Shown piece by piece: positions 1 through 5,524 of a DNA stretch of 6,381 nt; the first letter of the stretch is position 1; every line of letters starts with the position of its first letter. This stretch comes from Campylobacterota bacterium. Its GTDB lineage: Bacteria > Campylobacterota > Campylobacteria > Campylobacterales > Sulfurovaceae. The notes under the pieces are model-generated. The model worked only from the letters and a program-made list of their open reading frames with translations. It did not search any database and was not told where the DNA came from. The stretch is taken from assembly GCA_030595845.1 (NCBI GenBank), contig JAUVCL010000112.1, forward strand, positions 1 to 6,381, in the 5' to 3' direction. The position numbers were made by a program, and so were the translations under genes.

Positions 1-976
1 AAACCTCTCCCGTATGCCCCGCTTCACCTAAAAGGTTAAGCATCACCGATGGCATGATGAGCTTTGTGCTACCAAGAGGAAGCCCCAGTATGGCACGAAG
101 CATCTGCTCTAGCTGAGAGGTAAGCACAGACTCTATCGTATGGTGACCACTGTTGTGTGGTCTTGGTGCTACTTCGTTTACCAGTATCTTTCCATTTTTA
201 TCCATGAAAAATTCTACTGCCAAAAGCCCAACCATCTCTAGCTTTTCAATAATTTTTATCGCCAAGTTTTCAGCACTATTCACATCTTTCCCGCTTATGT
301 TTGCAGGACAGAACAGATCTTCCACTAAATTGGTTTGTGCATTAAAGGTCATTTCTACTGCCGGGAAGCAAGACACCTCACCTAAATCATTTCTTGCCAC
401 AATGACTGCTATCTCTTTATCTATCTCTACCTTTTTCTCAAGCATGGAAGAGCCATCAAGAAGTGTATCTTCAGCAGAGTTTATCAGGGCTACACCACGA
501 CCGTCATATCCACCTTTTCTCAATTTTTGAACAAAGGGATAGCTAAAATGTTTTTCTTCTATGGCTTTATCTATGGCATCAAAATTTTCATAACATGCAA
601 ACGGTGATGTGGGGATATTGTGCTTTTGATAAAACTCTTTTTGCAGACCCTTATCTTGTATCAGTGCGAGTACCTCTGGGTCAGGCACTACCTTATAACC
701 ATCAACTTTCAATTTAATCAGTGCTTCTATGTTGATATTTTCCATCTCATAAGTAAGGATATCTACTTCTTTACCAAATGCATAAACCGTGTCAAAATCA
801 AGAAAATCACCTTCTACATGCACCGTTGCTATACGCTTAGCTGGACAATCGGGGTCAGGATCAAGTACATAAGTAGCTATCGCCCACTTACTTGCTTCTT
901 GAATGAGCATCTTACCTAACTGCCCTCCTGAGATGATACCTAGCTTTAAACTTGAAGTGGCTAATTTTTCTATCAA
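1..976 (-). CDS. purK: N5-carboxyaminoimidazole ribonucleotide synthetase PurK (3' end cut by window edge)
   Basis: PurK uses ATP and bicarbonate to carboxylate aminoimidazole ribonucleotide to N5-CAIR in cytosolic de novo purine synthesis; PurE then rearranges the product. I translated 325 codons by eye. Seen in order: an N-terminal dinucleotide-like loop GIISGGQLGKM (residues 13-23), ATP-grasp loop RKGGYDGRG (153-161), AVEFF with E255, and the family hallmark NEVAPRPHNSGHHTIE (267-282) with N267/E268 as likely metal ligands, followed by TSQLEQMLRA and MLNLLGE (312-318). Family members are usually about 355-390 residues, so roughly 30-65 C-terminal residues lie beyond position 1. The start must be the TTG at 976: two codons upstream in the same frame is the glyQ stop TAG, and no ATG or GTG precedes the conserved GIISGGQ motif. 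AAAAGG at 984-989 is a suitable ribosome-binding site. It is last in the visible gene train, 3 nt after glyQ. Identification is very secure. Confidence 0.95.
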   Translation of the reverse strand, partial: MIEKLATSSLKLGIISGGQLGKMLIQEASKWAIATYVLDPDPDCPAKRIATVHVEGDFLDFDTVYAFGKEVDILTYEMENINIEALIKLKVDGYKVVPDPEVLALIQDKGLQKEFYQKHNIPTSPFACYENFDAIDKAIEEKHFSYPFVQKLRKGGYDGRGVALINSAEDTLLDGSSMLEKKVEIDKEIAVIVARNDLGEVSCFPAVEMTFNAQTNLVEDLFCPANISGKDVNSAENLAIKIIEKLEMVGLLAVEFFMDKNGKILVNEVAPRPHNSGHHTIESVLTSQLEQMLRAILGLPLGSTKLIMPSVMLNLLGEAGHTGEV

Positions 977-979
977 GAC

Positions 980-1861
980 CTAACCTTTTACTCTTTCATT
1001 ACGCTCTTGCTCTTGTGCTTTATAAAGCTGAGCACAACCTATAGAAAGCTCTCGTATTTTTAAAATGTAATTTTGTCTCTGAGCCTGAGAGATAGCCTTT
1101 CTCGCATCCAGTACATTAAAGGCATGAGAAGCCACCATACACTGGTCATACGCAGGCAAAGGAAGTCCTGCTTCCAAACAGACTTTACATTCATTTGAAG
1201 CATCTTCAAAATGTTGAAACAGGTTCTCTACATTGGCTACTTCAAAATGATACTTGGAGAACTCATACTCTGTCTCTTTATGCACATCTCCATAAGTAGT
1301 AATAGTGTCACCCATTTTGTTCCATACAAGATCATAGACTGATTCAACACCCTGTAGATACATCGCTAAACGCTCAGTACCATAAGTGATCTCAACAGCC
1401 ACAGGATCACAGGTGATACCACCTACCTGTTGAAAGTAAGTAAACTGAGTTACCTCCATACCATCAAGCCATACTTCCCAGCCAAGTCCCCAGGCACCCA
1501 ATGTCGGTGATTCCCAGTTGTCTTCAACAAAACGAATGTCATGTTGGGTCAGATCAAGTCCCAAATACTCTAAAGATTTAAGGTAAAGCTCTTGAATATT
1601 GTCCGGACTTGGTTTGATCAGTGCCTGAAACTGATAGTAAGCTCCCAATCTATTTGGGTTCTCACCATAACGTCCGTCAGTAGGACGGCGTGACGGTGCT
1701 ACAAAGGCTGCAGACCAAGGTTTTGAATCTAAACTTCTAAGCAGTGTTGCCGGGTGAAAGGTTCCTGCTCCTGAAGGTATATCATAAGGCTGTACAATAT
1801 TACAACCCTGCTCTGCCCAGTATTGTTGTAGTTTTAGTAGCATGTCGCTAAAGGTTAACAC
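980..1861 (-). CDS. glyQ: Glycyl-tRNA synthetase alpha subunit GlyQ
   Basis: GlyQ is the catalytic subunit of the bacterial-type alpha2beta2 glycyl-tRNA synthetase, a class II enzyme that charges tRNA-Gly in the cytosol. The 293-residue product matches the usual length (about 290-305). Visible landmarks: YWAEQGC (14-20), class II motif 2 region RRPTDGRYGENPNR (58-71), EVTQFTYFQQVGG (136-148), motif 3 region EITYGTERLAMY (157-168) and LDARKAIS (251-258). The start is GTG at 1861, because AGGAA at 1867-1871 lies 5 nt upstream and the resulting MLTFSDMLLKLQ aligns with the N-terminus of E. coli GlyQ (TFQGLILTLQ). The next ATG (1843) would remove conserved sequence. The GTG sits inside the end of the upstream nuclease-like gene (ATGTGTTAA), a 7-nt overlap. 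The beta subunit gene glyS is not in the window. GC is clearly higher than in the overlapping upstream gene. Confidence 0.97.
   Translation of the reverse strand: MLTFSDMLLKLQQYWAEQGCNIVQPYDIPSGAGTFHPATLLRSLDSKPWSAAFVAPSRRPTDGRYGENPNRLGAYYQFQALIKPSPDNIQELYLKSLEYLGLDLTQHDIRFVEDNWESPTLGAWGLGWEVWLDGMEVTQFTYFQQVGGITCDPVAVEITYGTERLAMYLQGVESVYDLVWNKMGDTITTYGDVHKETEYEFSKYHFEVANVENLFQHFEDASNECKVCLEAGLPLPAYDQCMVASHAFNVLDARKAISQAQRQNYILKIRELSIGCAQLYKAQEQERNERVKG
984..989 (-). promoter_or_regulatory. Ribosome-binding site of purK supporting a TTG start
   Basis: On the minus strand AAAAGG lies 7 nt before the TTG at 976. It overlaps the last glyQ codons, so ribosomes ending glyQ could reinitiate on purK. 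It supports the rare TTG codon, which the in-frame glyQ stop also forces. Confidence 0.6.
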
Positions 1862-2391
1862 ATTAGTTCCTTTAAGGTTTTTTTCTTAAATTGTTTAGTA
1901 AAAAAGTTGACATCTTCTGTATAAATATCATCTATCAACCCACCCTCTTTATATTGATTTAAAAACTCAAAAGTAATACTTTTAAAGAGTCCTCTTTTAT
2001 GTCTTTCTTCTTTAGGTAAAAATTTATTATATACTAAACAAAATATAAACTTGTAATTCGTTATAGGAATTTTTAAATCACTTAACAATAAATTAAACTC
2101 TTTTTTTCCATCAATTAATTTACCTTCTACTTCTTTTTTATCAGGCTTTTTTTGATTTTTAAATTCAACTAAATAGATAGTGCTATCTTCTTTATTTAAA
2201 TATAAACTATCGAATGATTGAGGTCTTTTATATGGATCAGGATATTTTTCCTCTATAATTTTATCAAAGTTGATTGTTTCTATAGTCTCATCTTTACAGA
2301 GGTAGAAATCATTCTCACTATCAAAACTAGTCTCTTTAAAAGTAGCTATATGAGACTTATATTTTTGTCTAAATAAACTATAATCAGCCAT
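1855..2391 (-). CDS. Hypothetical protein with PD-(D/E)XK nuclease-like motif, partner of the ATPase
   Basis: I do not recognise a named family. The 178-residue product is Lys/Glu-rich and soluble, with no signal peptide or membrane segment. Residues 57-80 contain PQSFDSLYL, a short linker, then TIYLVEFKNQ. This places D61 and E76-x-K78 on two successive predicted strands, the classic arrangement of the PD-(D/E)XK nuclease core; an acidic helix with E48/E49 precedes it, and Q80 lies two residues after the lysine. The rest alternates charged helices and a hydrophobic strand (YKFIFCLVYN, 113-122). No HNH or zinc-binding Cys pattern is present (Cys only at 32, 118 and 178). I chose the ATG at 2391 because it overlaps the ATPase stop as ATGGCTGA; upstream ATGs lie deep in the ATPase gene. 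There is no strong ribosome-binding site, suggesting translational coupling. Very AT-rich compared with glyQ. DNA cleavage is inferred from the motif only; a non-catalytic member of the fold is possible. Confidence 0.8.
   Translation of the reverse strand: MADYSLFRQKYKSHIATFKETSFDSENDFYLCKDETIETINFDKIIEEKYPDPYKRPQSFDSLYLNKEDSTIYLVEFKNQKKPDKKEVEGKLIDGKKEFNLLLSDLKIPITNYKFIFCLVYNKFLPKEERHKRGLFKSITFEFLNQYKEGGLIDDIYTEDVNFFTKQFKKKTLKELMC
1867..1871 (-). promoter_or_regulatory. Ribosome-binding site of glyQ, inside the upstream CDS
   Basis: Minus-strand AGGAA lies 5 nt before the GTG at 1861 and decides that start over the ATG at 1843. It is embedded in the last codons of the nuclease-like gene, so glyQ initiation occurs within translated accessory sequence. 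Confidence 0.65.
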
Positions 2392-3427
2392 TTTGGAAAC
2401 GATCACTTTCCATTTGTTCAAACACATCATACGGTTCTGATAACTTTTCATATATTGCAACTAAACTTTGAGAATTACTCTCATTGATTTGTTTAATATA
2501 TCCATCTTCTGCCAAATAGAAATTTGTTTTATCTTCTAGTTTTTCTACTTCACTGTAACGTTTAAGTGCCTCTATCATATAAGGACTATGAGAATTTACC
2601 AATATCTTTACACCATTTTTGGCAAGTTCAACAATGATTTTTGCCATCTCTAGTTGCCATTTTGGGTGTAAGTGTACTTCGGGTTCATCTAAAATAATTA
2701 AGCTTGTAGGAGTTAATCTATTATTATCTAATAAAACCTGAATAATTCCAAAAGATTTAATACCAGTTGCAACATTAAATAAATTTAAAATTTTATCATT
2801 TTTATGAAAATGAAATATTCCATTCTCATCTTCTTTAAATTCACCATTCATTATCTTTAATAGATTTTCTTTTATATTATTAGGTGTATGTAAGTTATCT
2901 AATTTTGTTGATAAATTAAAATATAGGTCTTTCAGCAAAAAAGGATAATGCATTTCAATATTTTGCTTTCTGGATTTCATATAAGATTCTACTAATTCTG
3001 AAGATTGAAACATTTCTTGAAAACTCCATACTAAAGGCGTTTCTATAAAATATATATTAGTAAGATAATTTTCTAAATCTTCTCTTATTACTTCTAAGTC
3101 TTGTAACCCATCACCAAATATTGTTGCAAATCCCGTATAAGTAGTTTCTCCATTACCTAAAGAGATAGCTATGCTACTATTCTCTTCACTAAATATATTT
3201 TCATATTTTTCTTTAAAAACACTTTCAATAATAAGTGGAAATCTTTCTTCATAAGTTTTAGCACCATATTCAGTATCAAGAGTATCAGGTAATCCTTCAA
3301 ATATACAATATAATGCTTTAGCAACTGTACTCTTCCCCGTATCATTCTCACCAGCAATCACAGTAAGCCCATCCATCTTTACATTAGCCTCTTTAATCAT
3401 ACCGATGTTTTTAAGTTGGAGTTCCAT
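2384..3427 (-). CDS. AAA/ABC-type ATPase (AAA_21/AAA_15-like) of a putative defence module
   Basis: A 347-residue P-loop ATPase of the ABC/SMC-like class found in OLD, Septu PtuA and PARIS AriA proteins. Visible: N-terminal strand MELQLKNIGMIKEANV, Walker A GENDTGKST (26-34), a helical lobe of about 185 residues, a signature-like ATGIKSFG (220-227), Walker B with the expanded acidic box LIILDEPEVHLHP (243-255), and the switch histidine in VNSHSPYM (277-284). The C-terminus (about 65 residues after the switch) is too short for a TOPRIM domain, so this is not a complete OLD nuclease; any effector activity would have to come from the overlapping downstream protein. The start is the ATG at 3427, because AAGGAA lies just upstream and the product then begins directly at the conserved first strand; a longer reading from 3526 would run into purE. 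GC is low: a hand count of 2701-2760 gives 14/60. ATPase class is certain; the defence role is inference. Confidence 0.93.
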   Translation of the reverse strand: MELQLKNIGMIKEANVKMDGLTVIAGENDTGKSTVAKALYCIFEGLPDTLDTEYGAKTYEERFPLIIESVFKEKYENIFSEENSSIAISLGNGETTYTGFATIFGDGLQDLEVIREDLENYLTNIYFIETPLVWSFQEMFQSSELVESYMKSRKQNIEMHYPFLLKDLYFNLSTKLDNLHTPNNIKENLLKIMNGEFKEDENGIFHFHKNDKILNLFNVATGIKSFGIIQVLLDNNRLTPTSLIILDEPEVHLHPKWQLEMAKIIVELAKNGVKILVNSHSPYMIEALKRYSEVEKLEDKTNFYLAEDGYIKQINESNSQSLVAIYEKLSEPYDVFEQMESDRFQNG

Positions 3428-3431
3428 GGGT

Positions 3432-3437
3432 TTCCTT
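3432..3437 (-). promoter_or_regulatory. Ribosome-binding site of the ATPase gene
   Basis: Minus-strand AAGGAA, with its AGGA core 5 nt before the ATG at 3427. It selects this ATG over an upstream in-frame ATG at 3526, which lies inside purE. The first gene of the pair therefore has its own good initiation signal while the second does not. Confidence 0.7.
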
Positions 3438-3452
3438 TTAGATCTTAAATTA

Positions 3453-3460
3453 AATATATA
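3453..3460 (-). promoter_or_regulatory. Possible internal -10 box upstream of the ATPase gene
   Basis: On the minus strand the purE-ATPase gap reads TATATATT followed by an AT run, about 25 nt before the ATPase ATG. It fits a sigma70-type -10 box with a short leader. No -35 hexamer is evident, and AT-rich DNA makes chance matches common, so this is only a candidate. Confidence 0.25.
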
Positions 3461-3485
3461 CTCCCACGCAAAGTATGGGAACGAG
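3461..3485. repeat. REP-like imperfect hairpin between purE and the ATPase gene
   Basis: Arms TCCCA (3462-3466) and TGGGA (3476-3480) are perfectly complementary. In the minus-strand transcript the stem continues with a U-G wobble, one mismatch and a C-G pair closing a UUU loop. The plus-strand layout, CCCACGC, a short loop, a TGGGAACGAG tail, resembles the REP elements of the CGTTCCCACGC...GCGTGGGAACG type that I recall from many proteobacteria with RAYT-type transposases. This would be a decayed copy. It is not followed by a proper U-run, so it is a poor intrinsic terminator, though it could stabilise the purE 3' end or attenuate transcription. No transposase gene lies in the window. Confidence 0.5.
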
Positions 3486-3494
3486 TGTTTGCGT

Positions 3495-3989
3495 TTAAAG
3501 TATCGTTTCAATCTCAGCAGAATCAAGCTCTACTTTTTTCGCTTTGGAAATTCTGTCTTCTTGAAGTTTTACTCTGAGTTCATCATCTTGCAGTGCCATG
3601 ATCTGGATAGCCAAATACGCAGCATTGACTGCACCTGCTTTACCGATGGCCAGTGTGCCTACAGGCATACCCTCCGACATCATCACGGTACTTAAAAGAG
3701 CATCTTCCCCTTTAAGTGAGCCCGACTCCATAGGTACACCAAGTATAGGCTTGGTCGTATGTGCTGCAAAGGTACCTGCCAGATGTGCTGCCATTCCTGC
3801 TGCAGCGATGAAGACCTGTGCACCTTTTGCTTCCGCTTCTTTGATGTAGTTTTTGGTTCTCTCAGGACTCCTATGTGCAGAAGAAACAATAAGCTCATAC
3901 GGCACTCCAAATTTTTTAAGTGTTTCTGCACACTCCTGCATAATAGTATAGTCACTTTTAGAGGCTATGACAATAGATATAAATTTCAT
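3495..3989 (-). CDS. purE: N5-CAIR mutase PurE (class I)
   Basis: PurE converts N5-CAIR, made by PurK, into 4-carboxyaminoimidazole ribonucleotide in the cytosol; the enzyme is normally an octamer. The 164-residue product has normal family length. Seen: ASKSD (9-13; GSxSD in most homologues) at the phosphate site, SAHRSPER (37-44) with the likely catalytic H39, AAAGMAAHLAG (62-72) with H69, GVPMESGSLKGEDALLS (84-100) and GMPVGTLAIGKAGAVNAAYLA (107-127). The AAHL histidine and a purK gene in the same gene train indicate class I mutase rather than class II AIR carboxylase. The stretch usually read as QMPxG is here MMSEG (103-107), a mild deviation. The ATG at 3989 overlaps the preceding stop as ATGA, with AAGGA 6 nt upstream. 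A 67-nt gap follows, the largest in the gene train. Confidence 0.97.
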   Translation of the reverse strand: MKFISIVIASKSDYTIMQECAETLKKFGVPYELIVSSAHRSPERTKNYIKEAEAKGAQVFIAAAGMAAHLAGTFAAHTTKPILGVPMESGSLKGEDALLSTVMMSEGMPVGTLAIGKAGAVNAAYLAIQIMALQDDELRVKLQEDRISKAKKVELDSAEIETIL

Positions 3990-5329
3990 TGTTGATCCTT
4001 TGATTCTAATTTCATAGGCGTTGAAATTTCTGTCAAGCCTTTTTTCTCTAACGCTTCAGCAATTTCACGTCTTAAGATGGTATATCCTGGTAATTTTGTT
4101 GGTAATTGAATATCGTTAAGATCACCAGAGTGAATACACTCAAACTCTTTACCTATGGTCGATACCATCTTTTTAAACGTCAACCAATACTGTCCGTTGA
4201 TCTCTTCTATAGATCCTACTTCATTGTCTACCAGCTCCACGGTAGCACCCACAGGTAAAACGATCTCTACTCTGTCTCCTACACAAGTTTTATCTTTACA
4301 CTTCCATGTGAGTCCATCTTCTAGCACTAGTCCTGCAACCTGATGTGTGCCGTACTGTATAGAAAATTCATTGGACTCCGTGTCATTTCTGTCAAAAGGT
4401 CGAGAGAGAAGATAAGCATCGGTAAAACCACGGTTTTGTGTGGTACCAAGCTCACGCTGATAACGTCTCTCATCAAAATCATTGGCATAATAATCATCTA
4501 TAGCATGACGATATGCTTTCGTCACTACCCCCGCATAATAAGGTGATTTCGTACGACCTTCGATCTTCAGTGAATCAATCACACCAGATTTCATTATCTC
4601 GTCTACATGTGATGCCATATTCATATCTTTGGCATTCATAATATAAGTACCTATACCCTCTTCTTCATCAAGTCGGAAAGTAGTCCCTGACTCAGGGTTA
4701 TGCGCATAGATCTCATAAGGAAAACGGCAGTCATTTGCACAGCTTCCACGGTTAGGTACACGGCCTGTTTGCAGTGAAGAGATAAGACAACGCCCCGAGT
4801 AAGCAAAACACATAGAACCATGTACAAAGATCTCAAGTTCAAGATCTGGGATATGATTTTTAATCGCTTCACAATCTTTTAGGCTAATCTCACGTGCCAC
4901 GATGATACGCTTAACCCCTAAGTCATAATAGACTTCTGCATCCATAGCATTCATTACATTGGCTTGAGTGGAAAGGTGTATAGGTATATCAGGTGCTATT
5001 TTTCTAGCTATCTTCACAACACCAGGACTTGAAACGATGAGCGCGTCAGGTTTAAGTTCTGCTATTTTAGCGATATGATTTTCATAGAGTTTTAGTTGTG
5101 AGTTAAAAGGGAATGAGTTTACAGTAGAGTAAACTTTTTTTCCTCTTTCATGCGCATAGCCTATACCTTCAGCATAGGCTTCCATGTCAAACTCTTTACC
5201 AGAACGTATACGCAAGGAGAAAGTACTTGTACCACCATATACAGCATCAGCACCATAGTTCAGAGCGATCTTCATCTTCTCTAAATTTCCGGCTGGTGCT
5301 AAAAGTTCTACTTTTGTTTGTGCTGTCAT
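3986..5329 (-). CDS. trhP: U32-family TrhP/YegQ-like protein (tRNA U34 hydroxylation; formerly PrtC-type protease)
   Basis: The 447-residue product closely matches YegQ/TrhP length (about 450). In E. coli and B. subtilis such proteins are needed for 5-hydroxyuridine at tRNA position 34, using prephenate and an iron-sulfur centre; older annotation called them collagenases (PrtC in Helicobacter). Seen: N-terminal LLAPAGNLEKMKIALNYGAD (9-28) typical of the TIM-barrel start, STQANVMN (120-127), and the full U32 signature EIFVHGSMCFAYSGRCLIS (166-184), followed by RGSCANDCR (194-202). C174, C181, C197 and C201 are the expected cluster-binding cysteines. A C-terminal beta-rich part follows. The ATG at 5329 has AGGAAA 3-8 nt upstream. 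It is the first gene of the visible minus-strand train and overlaps purE by 4 nt. The 90-bp inverted-repeat element lies 28 nt upstream of its start and may be in its leader. A related U32 paralogue with a different tRNA or rRNA role cannot be excluded. Confidence 0.88.
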   Translation of the reverse strand: MTAQTKVELLAPAGNLEKMKIALNYGADAVYGGTSTFSLRIRSGKEFDMEAYAEGIGYAHERGKKVYSTVNSFPFNSQLKLYENHIAKIAELKPDALIVSSPGVVKIARKIAPDIPIHLSTQANVMNAMDAEVYYDLGVKRIIVAREISLKDCEAIKNHIPDLELEIFVHGSMCFAYSGRCLISSLQTGRVPNRGSCANDCRFPYEIYAHNPESGTTFRLDEEEGIGTYIMNAKDMNMASHVDEIMKSGVIDSLKIEGRTKSPYYAGVVTKAYRHAIDDYYANDFDERRYQRELGTTQNRGFTDAYLLSRPFDRNDTESNEFSIQYGTHQVAGLVLEDGLTWKCKDKTCVGDRVEIVLPVGATVELVDNEVGSIEEINGQYWLTFKKMVSTIGKEFECIHSGDLNDIQLPTKLPGYTILRREIAEALEKKGLTEISTPMKLESKDQQ

Positions 5330-5357
5330 CTGTTTCCTGCGTCATAATATTTTCATC

Positions 5358-5447
5358 TGTAGGGTCGGTTTACCGACCAAAATAAGATATACATCTATTA
5401 GTGGTCGATAAATGCCCAAAGGAAATACCTTTAGGTGCGACCCTACA
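5358..5447. repeat. 90-bp MITE/REP-like element with 10-bp terminal inverted repeats and nested hairpins
   Basis: TGTAGGGTCG at 5358-5367 is the perfect reverse complement of CGACCCTACA at 5438-5447. Inside are GGTCGGT/ACCGACC (5363-5369 and 5372-5378, 2-nt loop), an arm pair GGTCG/CGACC (5403-5407 and 5438-5442), and AAAGG/CCTTT (5418-5422 and 5428-5432). The motif GGTCG/CGACC thus occurs in alternating orientation four times, allowing two exclusive folds: one long stem closing the whole element, or two side-by-side hairpins. There is no coding capacity and no clear target-site duplication. It sits in the divergent intergenic region and would be in the leader of the U32 gene if transcription starts to its right. 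Confidence 0.75.
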
Positions 5448-5494
5448 TTAAATTAATACCTTAAAAATAACTCTTATTCTATCCTATTAGTGGT
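5395..5494 (+). repeat. Pair of 11-bp direct repeats CTATTAGTGGT
   Basis: CTATTAGTGGT occurs at 5395-5405 and again at 5484-5494, 89 bp apart. The first copy runs into the inner arm of the 90-bp element, the second lies just upstream of the hisJ promoter. It may be a rearrangement footprint, a repeated protein-binding site, or chance in AT-rich DNA. Confidence 0.4.
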
Positions 5495-5509
5495 AAAAAA
5501 CAGTTTTTA

Positions 5510-5518
5510 TGCTAAAAT
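5510..5518 (+). promoter_or_regulatory. Extended -10 promoter of hisJ, predicted leaderless start
   Basis: TGcTAAAAT (TG at 5510-5511, -10 hexamer TAAAAT at 5513-5518) matches the extended -10 consensus TGnTAnAAT. A T-run (5504-5508) precedes it and no -35 box is visible, as is common in Campylobacterota. Six nt separate the hexamer from the ATG at 5525, so the expected transcription start falls on or next to the start codon. Confidence 0.6.
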
Positions 5519-5524
5519 TATCCT

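Noticed and set aside
153..919. Plus-strand open frames at 153-530 and 620-919
   Set aside because: They are antisense to purK, whose minus-strand translation carries all family motifs without interruption; the plus-strand products show no recognisable domain.
2391..2460. Longer start at 2460 for the nuclease-like gene
   Set aside because: It would overlap the ATPase gene by about 77 nt and add a Met-rich tail encoded in another frame of conserved ATPase sequence; the ATG at 2391 has the typical stop/start overlap.
2384..3427. ATPase as an OLD-family nuclease or a Septu PtuA
   Set aside because: The C-terminal tail is too short for TOPRIM, and the partner has no HNH motif or paired cysteines, so neither named system can be assigned.
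3428..3526. Longer start at 3526 for the ATPase
   Set aside because: The added residues come from the hairpin, the gap and the purE 3' end; the ATG at 3427 has a good ribosome-binding site and begins at the conserved first strand.
3598..3995. Open frames on both strands within purE (for example 3598-3849 plus, 3692-3955 minus, 3759-3995 plus)
   Set aside because: Shadow frames of purE, whose own frame explains the region completely.
4155..4872. Open frames inside the U32 gene (4155-4343 plus, 4343-4546 plus, 4651-4872 minus)
   Set aside because: The U32 signature and the four cysteines are in the 5329-3986 frame; these products have no family features.
5330..5524. CRISPR array or riboswitch in the divergent intergenic region
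   Set aside because: There is only one pair of direct repeats, with no regular repeat-spacer pattern, and no known riboswitch core was recognised; the inverted-repeat element explains the structure better.
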